Origin: Panorpa germanica
Taxonomy: Eukaryota; Arthropoda; Insecta; Mecoptera; Panorpidae
Length of the DNA: 64,000 nt
Reading direction: 5' to 3'
NCBI GenBank assembly: GCA_963678705.1
Contig: OY783218.1
Coordinates: 6,644,152-6,708,151, forward strand
The translations under genes were made by a program, and so were the position numbers. Below, one piece after another: positions 36,440 to 48,201 of this stretch. How positions within the stretch are numbered: the first letter of the stretch is position 1; each line of letters opens with the position of its first letter. The notes beneath the pieces were generated by a model that ran no database searches, was not told the DNA's origin, and was given only the letters and a program-made list of their open reading frames with translations.

Positions 36440-39004
36440 TTACTTACATTTTTGTACTCGTTATATTTCTTTTTTTACACAATTTCATATCTCCACGTCA
36501 TAGACGCTATACACGAATACACGTTATACATTTTCATACTTGTACACAATGGACAATACGACAGACGAGTATACTCGTAGGTATGGTATAGTGTTGCCAA
36601 CGCATAGCATGAAACTACCCTGTGGTAAAGGGTTTAATTAAAAATCCCAGACTTTTCCAGAAGTGCGTGACATCATGAAAACTTTTATGGTGAGAGGAAA
36701 AAGAGGAAATGTCTGGTTTATATTTATTGTCCTGCAAAATAAAAAAAGCGAACTTAATTAAACAAAATAAAGATCTTTAGAGAGGAAGGGATGAGTGAAC
36801 TTTGCGTCAAAATTATTTTAGAATCTTGGAAAAGTTTATAAGACAATTATCTTGTTTAGGCAAATAACCAGAAACTTATCAAGATTTAAAAGAAAATCTT
36901 TATTTTGAAGAAAATATATTTATTTATAGATATATTATAGAAATGAATAACCTGTAGGTATATGTATCACACTATAATGCGAGTTCCGATATAACGCGAT
37001 AAAAATATTGCGACGATCACCAACCTTTTGAACCTCTTTTCTAAAATATATTTCGCAAACCTATTAGATCATTATGGTCTTGTAGATAATGATGGAAGTT
37101 TATTCCATGTCGGCCTATTTCCGATGCTGGGTCCCAACCATCACCAATGTAGGATTTATGATGCCGTGGCCAAACAAGGTGTGTAATTTAAAACATCCTG
37201 CGCTAATTATTTTATGAAAACCTTTTTTTCGTAAGTTAGTAGCACTGTTCTCAATTATTATGCCAAATATGCGCAAAGTCGGTCAACCCGTTTTTTTACA
37301 ACAGCTGGTTGAATTACATAGAGGATCTGCAGTATTGTAGCTAATGGGGGTGTAGCATTGTGCGGGTGTTTAATTGGAACATGCATTAGTCTTTAAATCT
37401 ACAACTTCATCAATACTTGTTAATTTTTATTCTCCAAAAATTGTTTACATTTTTTAAAACAACTTTGTGAACTTAATTTTACTTTTAAAAAAATATTTTT
37501 ATGATTTAAATAAAATAAATATTATTACTAAAGGTATTAAATCATTTCACACAATGGTATTGGAAATAGTAATCAATAGTAATTTTCAATAATGTCAAGA
37601 AGTTCTACATCTAATTAGTTGGTATCATTTGCGTACCTCATGCGGGAGCAGAACTTTTTAAACAGCTCCAATGCGCGAGGCAATGTTCTAGTTGGAAAAT
37701 TGAATGCTTATGCGCTCTTGTGCCGTAATTGGAAAACACCCATTATAAGAATCTGAGGCTAAGGAAAACACTGTTGTTTACAAATCATTGAATGTTATTT
37801 TCATTTCTTTTTACATTAATAAATATTCTATTTATGAAAACATTTACAGTAAACCAATAAAAATTAAAAATTAATAGGGTAGCTGTCTCTATAATTTACA
37901 AATATAAAGGGCTAAGGTACGAAAAAAGTTGAGAAAATTAAGGGAATGGTGCACTCTGTGAACATAAAACATGAAAAATAAGTTTTCTTATTAATTATTC
38001 ATTCAACAGAATTTTTTTAATTAATAAAAACAACTTGTTAATGTATATCATATTTTTTTATTCCCTTGTGTCACCGTTGCCTCCTATGTGAAGGATCCGG
38101 GTTCATATCTGGGTTGATGTCTTACTTTTCGAAATGAATATATCAAAATACGAGTATCATATTCTCAGAATAATTATCCTAGCTGTGATTCCTAATTCCA
38201 TTACTTTATTTAAATTTATGATATTATTTGATTATAACTTACTTGTTTTTTTAATAAAAATTATAATTTGTTAAGATTCATTAAAAGTGGAATATTTTAC
38301 AATAATTTCGTTTATTTGGGAATATCTTATTTTTTTTCTATATATATTTTTTTAAATTTACACGTCTGAAGAAACCAACCAACACTTTTGTGATTGTTTT
38401 TTTTTATTTCCGATGGTGAGTTCTATCACTATCAGTGTTGTGGGCTACATCGTTGCCTAATAAGTTTATGATTATGTATGTATATAATCAATTTAACTTT
38501 ATAAGAACCAAATCCAGAAAATATAATTCTGTTCTGAGAATCGAACCCGAAGACGCAGCATTCAGCATCAAGCATCAACGCTCTTACTCGCTGCGTCGTC
38601 TCAATTCATATATCATACAAGAAAATATAAGGTTTTAAACAAGAGCGGTCATTTCTAACATGTTTCAACAAGAGAAGTCATTTTAAATCAACAGGAAAAC
38701 GCAATATTTCAGTGAAAAGTGATGATATTTCTATTTTAAGCTGCGATTGTGATTAAGTGTGTAGTCACCATCGCAAAAATCCCCACTGCTACTATTTTCT
38801 GTTTCCAAATCTGAAAAAATGGCTAGACGGTAAGAGATTTAGGTGTAACAAAGAGATCATTACTGAAATTTTCTGAAACAAACGTCCATATTGATGGTTT
38901 TGAGAAAACCTATTATTTGGAAGGAATAAAAAAAATTGTAAAAACACTGAACTAAATGTATTGAGCACTTTTTCAAAAAAATATCTTTGATTTATCGAGT
39001 TACC
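36440..39004. other. Upstream flank or intron before the Beat exon
   Basis: No exon recognised. Apart from the SINE at 38436, contents are AT-rich. tacgacagacgagtatactcgt at 36559-36580 holds a palindrome. Confidence 0.5.
38436..38605 (-). mobile_element. tRNA-derived SINE, minus-strand copy
   Basis: Minus strand: gctgcgtcttcgggttcgat tctc (B box at 38536-38547), then attatattttctggatttgg, then ttattaggcaacgatgtagc. This matches the copy at 34728-34885 over its whole body. The 67-codon frame read on the plus strand here is only an artefact of the repeat. Confidence 0.75.
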
Positions 39005-39366
39005 CAGAGGCGGCCTAAGCCATTGCGAGGCCCCGGGCAGAAGAACTTTGCAAGGCCCCGGGCGGCAGATTTTTTCGAGGCACTTGTCCTTTGTATAATT
39101 TATGTAAATTGTAAGTAAGTATTTTTGATGATAATTGACGAAAAATAAAATTTTATATTGGAAGATTTATAAAAGTTAACAAGCACAAAGACGACAAATA
39201 TTAATGATGATAAACTAAGGTACATGAATGCCTTAAAAGATATACGCAGTGATTTCTAAAGAGCGAAGCGCGAGATTCAAATTCATATATAGTAATGAAT
39301 TTTTGTACTTGGCTTGTTGCGCGAGAATACGAGGCCTCAGGCGGTTGCCCTGCTTGCCACCCCCAA
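39005..39366. repeat. GC-rich-ended repeat, possible hAT-like MITE
   Basis: Starts cagaggcggcctaagccatt gcgaggccccgggc, with a local duplication gcaaggccccgggcggcag. It ends with cgaggcctcaggcggttgcc ... ccaccccc, partly inverse to the start. CAGxGGCG-type ends occur in hAT-derived non-autonomous elements. The inverted match is short and no 8-bp duplication was confirmed. Confidence 0.35.
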
Positions 39367-39607
39367 AGAATGACCTCTAAAACATAAGTTCACAAGCCTA
39401 TTATCATAATATTTCTTTAATTAAATATTTTACAATAGTTATAGTATTAATTTTAATATAATAAATATTTTTATTGTATAATTCTCATAATATTGTTATC
39501 TCCATACGTAGCATACTCAAAGTACTTTATAATCCCATTTGAAAAGTTCGTAATTCCACTTAGTTGTATTTCAGTTATGATACTTACATTTTCTTTGTTT
39601 TTTCCAG

Positions 39608-39819
39608 TGCCATCGAGTGAAGCCCTTCGCGACGTCCGCATTATGGTGCCCCAGGCGGTGCGTCGAGGGGAGTCTGCAACACTGATGTGTCTCTTTGACA
39701 CGGAAGGCGACTCCTTATACGCGGTGAAGTGGTATAAAGGGCGTAGGGAGTTCTACAGGTTTACTCCTAAAGAAGTACCGCAGATGAAAATATTCCCTAT
39801 TCCAGGCGTCGAGGTTGAG
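39608..39819 (+). CDS. Internal exon of a beaten path (Beat) family immunoglobulin gene
   Basis: Seen: a 70-codon open exon with a pyrimidine-rich acceptor ending ttttttccag just before it and a donor gag|gtagga after it. The first two bases finish a codon (phase 1 acceptor) and the donor is phase 0. The peptide has LRDVRIMVPQAVRRGES, a cysteine at exon residue 27, then YAVKWYKGRREFYRFTPKE with tryptophan at residue 41. Known: the run LRDVR-VP-AVRRGE, then C, then SLY-VKWYKGRREFYR-TPKE is the signature of the first Ig domain of insect Beat proteins. These are secreted or membrane-tethered neuronal proteins, several of which bind Side-family receptors in axon guidance. The exon carries the first Ig cysteine and the core tryptophan; the partner cysteine would be in the next exon. 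Its base composition is clearly more GC-rich than its surroundings. Reading frame continues into the introns on both sides, so frame length alone overstates the exon. The exact paralogue cannot be named from one exon. No signal-peptide exon or second half-domain was found here. A weaker alternative donor lies six bases upstream. Confidence 0.9.
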
Positions 39820-41058
39820 GTAGGATTCTACACATTTATTTTAATTAGTGTTAAGATAGAACTTGTGTACAATAATTCTACTATAGGGTCTTTCAATAAG
39901 AGTACCATCTCATATAAAACAAACACCCTGTATATCCATATAAATTGTATCAATGTGTTTCATATGAGATGATACTAAATCTGGCACTCATTTTATTTGT
40001 GTTCCTTATTCTATCTGCTTATTCTTGCTCCTTCAAAAAAAAAACTATATAGAATGCTATATACATTTTTGTACAATTAAAAAAAATGCCATTATGTAAT
40101 TACCCTTATATTTTGAAGTTTTGGATTTGAGATAAATGCAATCGAATTTCAAATCATTAACATGGGTAGCACTGGAGAATTTATACTTGTTGTTACATCA
40201 GACTTTAATTTATAATTAAAAAAACAAATCGGTTTATTTTCTAATGAAAATAGCTCAGAATTAAAGAATAATTTTTGCTTTTACATACAAGAAGTATCGG
40301 CACTTATAAATTTAACATGGATAGATTTATATATATACCTGCATTTGGTAGGACAACGTGGTTAAAATAGTCAGCATACGTATGTAGTAGCACGCGCATG
40401 ATTTCGATAAGTCTGTCTTAAGATTAAATTGTTAGCGTTGTCTGTGTTGAATATAGTTTTATCTACCTTTCTCTAACTACCACAAAATTTTGTAAAGACA
40501 GTTGTTTCACCAGTGTGTGACTACTCGTACCACGAGTAAATTCTCTTTATTTATACATTTCGATAAATCCCATTTTTAAAAAGAAACCCCTTCTCAAACA
40601 TTCCCCTTTTTCAAATACAATAGATATGTGTATTTTTTAACAAATTTCATAATTAAGTAAACCGTTAATTCGTTTATAAATATTTATTTAGTCTAAAAAG
40701 AAAAATAATTTAATTAAAATAATATTTTATTATAAAAAAGTATATTTTGATGTTGGACATTTAACATTTAAAATATTTCATATCTGAATAACAAAGAAAA
40801 GCTACTGCGTGTTTAGTACAGCGTATGTCTGTATTTAGGGTGAGTGATAGAGGGGTACCTAGAATTATCGGATTCTGCTTAATAATTATTATTAGCCCTT
40901 TTATTATTATTCCCTACACCATTGTTGTTGATTGTAATAAAGAATCAGATAAAAATACCGATTTCGTAAAAAACAATAAGAAATATATGAGAAAAAATAC
41001 CAATCATATTACAATAGAATTTCCATATAACGGACTAATTGGCGAAAAGGATGTTCTC
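39820..41058 (+). other. Probable intron after the Beat exon
   Basis: Starts with the donor gtagga. No further Ig exon (second cysteine, typically in a Y-C context) was found in any frame. The 89-codon frame at 40825-41094 is part chance, part copy B of the 47-codon repeat. Confidence 0.5.
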
Positions 41059-41257
41059 GGGCTTCCTATGCACGTAGCCTTTTATCGCCCCTAATATTGT
41101 TCTGCTTCTTCTTATACGTTATATCCAGACAACAAGAATGATCTATTCATGGCTACTGCTGCTATAAATTTCGGTTTCTCAATCAAAAAAGCGGTATTAA
41201 CAGGAAGCGTCTGCGAAGTCTGTTGCACCGCCCTTTGGAGTCCATTTCTTGCCATTG
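41059..41257 (-). repeat. Short repeat with a 47-codon open frame, copy B
   Basis: Minus strand: ATG at 41255 and stop at 41112-41114 give MARNGLQRAVQQTSQTLPVN ... SFLLSGYNV, the same length as copy A with five substitutions by my reading. Homology starts at the base before the ATG context (caatggcaag) and ends at gaagccc. The upstream text tttctgtaaaaatacag|caatgg looks like a splice acceptor, so this could also be an exon of an unknown gene. There is no poly(A) here. Confidence 0.5.
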
Positions 41258-42639
41258 CTGTATTTTTACAGAAAAGAATGTTTAAAAGAACTGAATATTA
41301 TAAAATACTTATATAATAAGCTTATGAAAATCATCACAAAAAGTGCTGGAATTCCTTAATGATATAAACATAATAAACCAAATTTAATTAAAATAAATTA
41401 ACCTCAGGCGAATATGACCGTGGTGTTGGAATCGCCTCAAATTCTAAAATAAAAAAGAAAAAAAAAATCATCACATGGTTTGTTTAATGTGGGACATGAT
41501 CGAAATTATGTTCGTTTTATCTATATTCTGTTATTTAGAGAGCCGTTATATCGAGGTTGCTTTTTTTTAAAAAATCAATATTCTATTTCCTATCTTTTAT
41601 ATTTGAAAATTTACACATTACTTCTCTTACATTCATTTTTGTAGCTTGCTTCTTTAAGCTTAATGGATAATATAAGTTCATATAATCTACTTTGGCATAT
41701 GGTATTCTTTTTAATCTTTAATTACATATTTTCAATTTACTAAATGATATTTCGATACTAGTTCTTACTGTCAATGTCAATTTGCTTCAACTATAAATGT
41801 ATTGCAATATTATGCTATTTGAATAGGAAAAACATGTGTTCAATTCTTTAGCAGTACACCCGGTAGACCCTTACGTATTACGCACCCTAGCTGGTGAGTG
41901 ATGGGGGATGGTAGTGCGTGAGGTGGTCTGGTATGTGTGTGATTGTAATATAGAGATGTTTGTTATTTATACGAAATATTTAACATTATTATTTGTGCAT
42001 GTATAATTTATGTTTATTTTGTTTACGTTACGCTTGCTTATGTACTCGTATTACCAACTGACAACAGCAATAGTCCGCTCGTATCTAGGCTCGTGGTATG
42101 TTAATTAATAATATTATTGCTTACGATAACATGCTCAGGCAACGTAATCTGTAATATCGTAGATGAGCACGGTATGGCACACTACACACCCACACAATCT
42201 CATGTTTATGCATATATGTGTTGTGTGTGTGTGTAAGGCAGTGTATTTACGAGGTATGTGCTTTGACAATAAACACACGGTAGAATATTGCTCCTCAGAT
42301 ATCAACAGATTCTGTAATTACGAAAACTGTGTCTTTATTATTAGTAGAAGAAAGGCCTCACCCGCTTACAGGACTGCAACTTAATAAATTATGACCGGAT
42401 ACAATTGATATATATTTATATGTAAACTATTATAATTGTAGAACTTTAAAAATTATTTTTACTGATATATACTCTGGTCAAAATTTTAGATCTATCCTGA
42501 TCCTATAAATTATATTTACTTCCCTTTTCATACTAAATTCAGTAAAGTAAACCTTGTCTCGTCCTAAACATTAGTATATGACCCTCCCTTAGTCCTAAAC
42601 AAAATCATGATCCTATCGTCTTATGTAATTCAAATAGGA

Positions 42640-43345
42640 AGGAGGAATAGGAGGAAATAAAGGAAATTGAAGAAAGGATGAATGCAGTAAGTCAAGGAAA
42701 AAGATGACAAGTGACTGAAGAAATTGGAGAAAACAAATGGTGGGAGAATGTAAAGAAATAGAAAAAGAGCTAACAAGAGAACTAAAGAGGTGAAAGAGAG
42801 GAGAGTCAAGCAAAGAAGAATTCAAGAGAGGAAAAGATGAGGGAATAGAAGGAGTTCAAATCAAAGGTAGAAAACGATATAAAAGATATAAAAACGGAAA
42901 GGAACGGAAGATAATAATGGAAGGTTGGGTTAAACACTTCATGGGAGTGCTAGGAGGAAAGAAAAGAAATGAGAGTGTAAAGAATGGGAATAAAAAGAAA
43001 GATAAAGAAGTTAAAATAGAATTAAATGAATTGAGATTACAGATACAAAAATTTAAGGAAAAGAAAGCATGAGGTAGAGATGGGTTAAAGAAGGAAGCGT
43101 GGAAAGTTGGATGGGAACTAATTGAGGAAGAATTGCTGAAAGAGGTGGACAAGATATGGAAAGGTGGAGAGAAGGGATAATAATTACAATATACAAAAAG
43201 GGAAACAGACACGAAGCCAAGAATTATAGGGGAATTAGACTAATGAACACGGGATACAGGATTTATGCAGGTATAGTACGAGAAAGGCTAGAAAAGGAAG
43301 TAAAACAAAGAAGTACAATATCAGAAATTCAAGCAGGGCAAATTT
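42640..43345 (+). mobile_element. Reverse transcriptase N-terminal fragment of the same purine-rich non-LTR family
   Basis: Plus-strand frames read MEGWVKHFMGVLGGKKRNES, then ELNELRLQIQKFKEKKA, a stop, GRDGLKKEAWKVGWELIEEE and LLKEVDKIWKGGEK. After a frameshift the text continues WREGIIITIYKKGNRHEAK, NYRGIRLMNTGYRIYA and VRERLEKEVK. Known: the G-DG-EAW...W--G-----KKG----NYRGI-L----YKIY series is motif 0/1 of non-LTR reverse transcriptases. The copy stops abruptly near 43345, before the catalytic Y/F-x-D-D motif, and upstream coding is interrupted. It is an internal relic and the only place in the window where this family's reverse transcriptase start is seen. Confidence 0.75.
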
Positions 43346-44717
43346 TGTCACTGTCACTGAATTATCAATTTATCCTCGTACAATAGAACCGACTAACTAC
43401 GATAGTAATTGTACCTTATTATGCGTTTCATTAATTAACGAATCGTTTTTATAATCTAACCTACATTATGTTTCAGACATAAGACTACTCTCAAATAATT
43501 CTCGAGATACTGAATCACACTACCTTCTCTTCTCCCTTGTGAACTCTCCCTTAAGCAAACTATACGTGTCGCCAAGACATTGTCCCCATTATAGTTAGCG
43601 CCTCTATGCTGGCATACTGACACTGAAATCCTGGCTTATAATTACTTGAACTACCTACGAGCATACGTACATATGTACATAGGTGTACATTGGCTATATC
43701 CACTGAGTCAGATGTAATATTGCATTGTAATTTGGAATATTAATTTACATAAATATTTACTGACATTATAATCTAATTCAAATCGGAATTAGCTAACTAA
43801 CGACTAAGGACTATGCTCTACATTGTATTATATAGGCATAAAGCTTAAATCTTAAGGGGATTCCCAAGAGAAATTAACACATTTAACTTAAAACCATTAT
43901 AATATCTTAGGTATCATAAATTCTAATACATTAGCATCTTAAATAAAATAATAAGAAAAATTCTCGTTTTTTTACGTTAAGAGACTTTTTAATTGTGTCT
44001 GCTTAACCACCCGTGTATTAAAAACGAACTCGTGGAAATATGGACCTGTTTTATTTAAATTTGTCAGGGTAATTGCAATTTTTAATTACATGTGCGTAGA
44101 TAACATTATTTATACGTTTTATACTATAGTTCAAATTACGAGAGTTCGGCGGCGACTCATACTTAATACAAGTTGTGGGGTACAAGCTGCCGATATAACT
44201 AAAAAGCATTGACTCACTTATTTTTCTATAATGTATGTAGATAAAATTCATTATCATATTATAGACTTATACCGCTCTTATAACCTCTTTTAAGTATCAG
44301 TAACCGCTGAACTATCGTGATTTGGACTATAAATTACTTATTTATCGCTACAGTTATGTGTATTTAGCGGTTATCTAACATAACGAATGTTATCTATTAC
44401 GTAAACGATTTTACTAACGATTAGACCTATTTTACTGATTTTCTAAAAATTAATGTACCCTTTTGCACATTAGCATACTTGTATAACTTTTTAACAGCGT
44501 ATTAAGAATCATAAATATTTCTTAATAAGGATTAAAGACCTTATCAGATTAAATATAACTATGTTTTGCTTAAGTAAAATATCCATATTTGTGTATATTT
44601 TACTTGGTAGTATTATAGGTAAATAAAATTCTTTTTATATTTGTAAAATTATTTACATAATAATTCATTATTATGTATTGAATTAATAACGTATTGAAGA
44701 CTATACACGTTGTTCTT

Positions 44718-44765
44718 TGATGCCAGATAGCTGTATCTTCGGGTTCGATTCTAAAGCCGGCTGCC
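44718..44765 (+). mobile_element. Small SINE relic
   Basis: Plus strand has agctgtatcttcgggttcga ttct, matching the B-box neighbourhood of the family. Head and body are not recognisable. Confidence 0.35.
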
Positions 44766-45045
44766 GAAGATGAGGTGAACGTTTGATTAAAATATTTGCC
44801 CCAAACGTGTGACTCAAATATTGGAAGATTGACATGGCAAGTTTCTTACTACACGGTGGAATGAATGATTTATTTATTTAATTAATTTGTTGATATTTTT
44901 GACACTGACACTGTTTAACAAAAACTTTCAAGTAAATAAATAAAGATTCAAGTATAAAACGTTCCTTTGTTGAACGATTCGTGCAGCAGTGCATGTTTGG
45001 AGCATTTGGTAGCATCGTTTGGCGTCGACTAGTCCAATATTTGCT

Positions 45046-45070
45046 GGGTTCCAATCCAATCCAATCCAAT
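45046..45070. repeat. (CCAAT)n pentamer microsatellite
   Basis: About four to five tandem ccaat units after gctgggtt. The neighbourhood faintly resembles a SINE B box. Confidence 0.8.
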
Positions 45071-47599
45071 CTGGGTTTGATTTTTGTCAAGTTAATTGAT
45101 TATATATTGTTATAAACATTCATTTATTTCCTTACACTACAATTCAATAAATATCGCTTTATTGTTTACATTTTTTGTTAGTGCTTGCCCGATAGGATCC
45201 TAAACGGAAACGCATGAAGCCCCGATCAGATAGATCACAGATTATATTAATCTGACTACGTCTAGTCTGATAGGGTCCTAATTAGGTATGCATAAAGCTT
45301 CCTCAACTAAGAAAATATCATGCAAGGTACCGCTTGAGTGGTCATAAGATTAACCTGACTAGGGCATGTTTGACAGGGGTACCCATACAGTCTGTCCTAC
45401 ATAGTACATTCCTAACCAGATAAGAACTTACAACATCTAGTGCAAAATGTACTGGGTATTATTGCAGTTACTTAATTTCCACTTGCAGCTTATGACGTAA
45501 TTTTCCGAACAACTCCCTTAAGTTTAGTGTATATTAACATATATGTAGAATCCAGTAAACCTATGTAACAACAATATATACCTACTTAGTAGAAGTTTAC
45601 TAACTAGTAGTTACTTCTCCATCCGCTCTTTAGCATAACAAGGGATTATTGATAGTTTAAAATAAAGGGTGTTCAAGTCGGAGAAGGGACGAGTTGAGAG
45701 GGACAAGGGGAGTGTATGCTTGAGCTTGGGTTATATTTAAGTAGAGCTTATAATATTTAATATTCATTGTATACATATTTGAGTTAACCACCAAACCGTT
45801 TAGATAAGCTGCTGGAATCCATTCTATAATGCTAAAGGAACAATATTTTGTACAATCGAAAAGTTTCGATTTACTTCTAAAAAATACTTGTAGTATAATC
45901 TTAGTTGTAAACATTATTAAATGTGCAGATTATTTATTATTATCAATATATAGATTTTAAGTATAACGGATAAGATGTTACAAATATTATATTAATGTAT
46001 GCGTTTTATTTTATATTGTTTATTAGTTCTTAGAGTAGTTTAAGATATTCTCAGACAATAGATGATACAAATTATAAACTTTAATTACTGGGTCATACTT
46101 GCCGATTATTGTCCTTATAATTTGTTGTGAGGTACAATAAGAAACTGTCGAATTTGTATGTAAAGTGCGACAGGTTTACACCGTATAGTTTGAAAAGACA
46201 TCTTAGGAAAAGTATGGAATATTTCAAATATACACACCTTGACCACATTTCACTAATGTCCCTAAATAGGCCTATCAAATTGATTTCCCTACAATTATTA
46301 TAAATCAGGTTCATCATCCCGAATAATTTTTCTGATTTGAAGTTTGTCTCGAATTCCCTTAATAGCAAACGAAGAAGATATCTAATAGATATCCTAGATA
46401 TCACATTATTGTTCCAATCGTCTCTTATGAACGAGATTGATAAGTGCGATCGTCGATATACTTAACTAAATAATAAACTTATTTTAAGTGATATGACTTT
46501 TATTCCATATGTCATCTAGTTCAATCAACAACGCCGTTCCTTAAGTAGTGTAATTATCTTTCGTCTCAGCACTAAGCCTTCCTGGTTTAAACAAAAAATC
46601 TGATATCAGCTTAAAACTGATATTCAGGGGACCAGTATGGTCAAAATTTAGGAAGTTTCCATAATATTTTGGTCGCATTGCATGAATGAGCACTGCTAAA
46701 ACAGTCTACTATATTTAAGTTTCCTTTTTGCCTTTACAACTAATAGTTCCGTCAAATAACTAGATAATAGATCTTTCTATTTGACTTACGGTCTCAGTTT
46801 TCAGCAAAGCTTCCATCACCATACCAACTGTAAGTTCTTTCACGCTCTGCTACAGTGTATAGTACACTTATTATTTAATAATATTGGTTCATTTATTACA
46901 CTAATAAATTATTTTAATATTTCCGTAATTGCGGTACCTAATTGTCTTACCTTATTGATTGAGTCTCAGCATCCCCTATGAGGTAATGGGGTGAGTTGCT
47001 TCACTTCCTGTTTAACTATATAACGATTATGTCATCAGAGTCCTCTGTGACGCCACCATTGACACTAACTAGTCTGGATTGCGGGACTCTGGATCTGAAC
47101 AACGGTACGGTAGGCAGGCTGGAGGTACGGGTACTCCTGTATCCGATAATATCCTATGTATTAGTTATAGGATTTCAGAATTTAAGTCGACTTGGATCAA
47201 TTAGTCTTAGTTCAGGGTTGGATTCTGAAATATTCTAGATAGTATACGTTTATTCTATGTTCGTATCAGTAATGGTATTTCTAGTTTAAGTAACTCGCAC
47301 TTCACTTAAACTCTAAATGAATAATCTTCCATATCGAAAAATATTTTATAAAAAGAATAATTAGTAATAGTTTGTGTGATTAAATTAGTTTTACTTAATA
47401 CTGCGTAAATAGAATTAGCTATTGGTTCTTTGTACATTGAGCTAAGCAAATAGTGAGAATACAATATGGAGTGTTAGTACAGATCGTTGATTAATGAACT
47501 GTGTTAATCGAACGTCGACTGCAGATGAATATAACACTACTTGAGTTATAAAACACTTGTGTCAAATGATTTTAATCATTGTAAAAGATGATAAATCAG

Positions 47600-47885
47600 T
47601 TAATACCATAGAGATATAAGAATAGAGGCCGCTAAGGGTACGGTCGCGTGTAATAGGAAGCGATAAAGGTAAAGAGAAAGATAGCAGCCGAGTGTCTTAT
47701 CTGTCTCTTTCTAGTCGAACTGCTCCTGCTGTCTTGGCCGATGAATGGTGAGGTAGCGGCCAAGCAAGCAGGGCTCGGCAAGAAAGAGACACAGAAGACA
47801 CTCGTCAGCTCTCTCTCGCTCTCTTTGCCTTTATCGCAGTATTCACCCTCTTGCGCTCTTTATTCTTATACCTCTATGGTTAATA
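47600..47885. mobile_element. Fold-back MITE with about 100-bp inverted repeats and TTAATA duplication
   Basis: The 274-base element 47606-47879 starts ccatagagatataagaatag and ends with its reverse (ttcttatacctctatgg). Homology of the arms runs for about 100 bases, with matching blocks gcgataaaggtaaagagaaa and gagtgtctta. Flanking ttaata occurs at 47600-47605 and 47880-47885. No coding capacity. GC content is clearly higher than its surroundings. Confidence 0.8.
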
Positions 47886-47894
47886 CTAAGTAGA

Positions 47895-47985
47895 ATTTTG
47901 ACGACACAATGGGCGAGAGCAATGATGCTTGCTGTGTCTTCGGGTTTGGTCATATTAAAAACATAACATACATAATTTATTAGGT
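47895..47985 (+). mobile_element. SINE copy with internal deletion
   Basis: Head acgacacaatgggcgagagc aatgatgctt, then tgtcttcgggtttggtcatatt. Compared with 34728-34885, the stretch from inside the B box to the second gggtt is missing, as if the two gggtt copies recombined. It starts about ten bases after the MITE at 47600-47885. Confidence 0.6.
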
Positions 47986-48111
47986 ATATAATACATATAT
48001 AAGGCCGAGCAATCGCAATTATAAAATATAGCAGGAGTTCGTTGGTGATAAGACTCGGCATCAAAAATATAATGTTTATTTTAACATTAATCTAGATCTT
48101 AGAATGCATCC

Positions 48112-48114
<3 letters not shown>

Positions 48115-48194
<80 letters not shown>
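48115..48194. repeat. Perfect (AT)n tract of 80 bases beside the Penelope-like fragment
   Basis: Uninterrupted AT run ending at the start of the element tail at 48195. Confidence 0.95.

Positions 48195-48201
<7 letters not shown>

Larger units (their letters stand above)
43346..47599. other. AT-rich, no gene recognised
   Basis: Includes a SINE relic at 44718 and a pentamer repeat at 45046. The GC-richer stretch 47030-47130 is open on both strands (plus 46996-47238) but I recognise no domain or splice context. Confidence 0.5.

Noticed and set aside
39493-39972. Full 159-codon frame as a single-exon gene
   Set aside because: Only residues matching 39608-39819 are Beat-like, and consensus splice sites bound that part; the rest is intron.
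42613-43212. Minus-strand frames of 70 and 118 codons
   Set aside because: Antisense of the LINE reverse transcriptase fragment on the plus strand.
46996-47238. GC-richer 80-codon frame as a host exon
   Set aside because: Open on both strands, no conserved domain and no convincing splice sites; left as unassigned.
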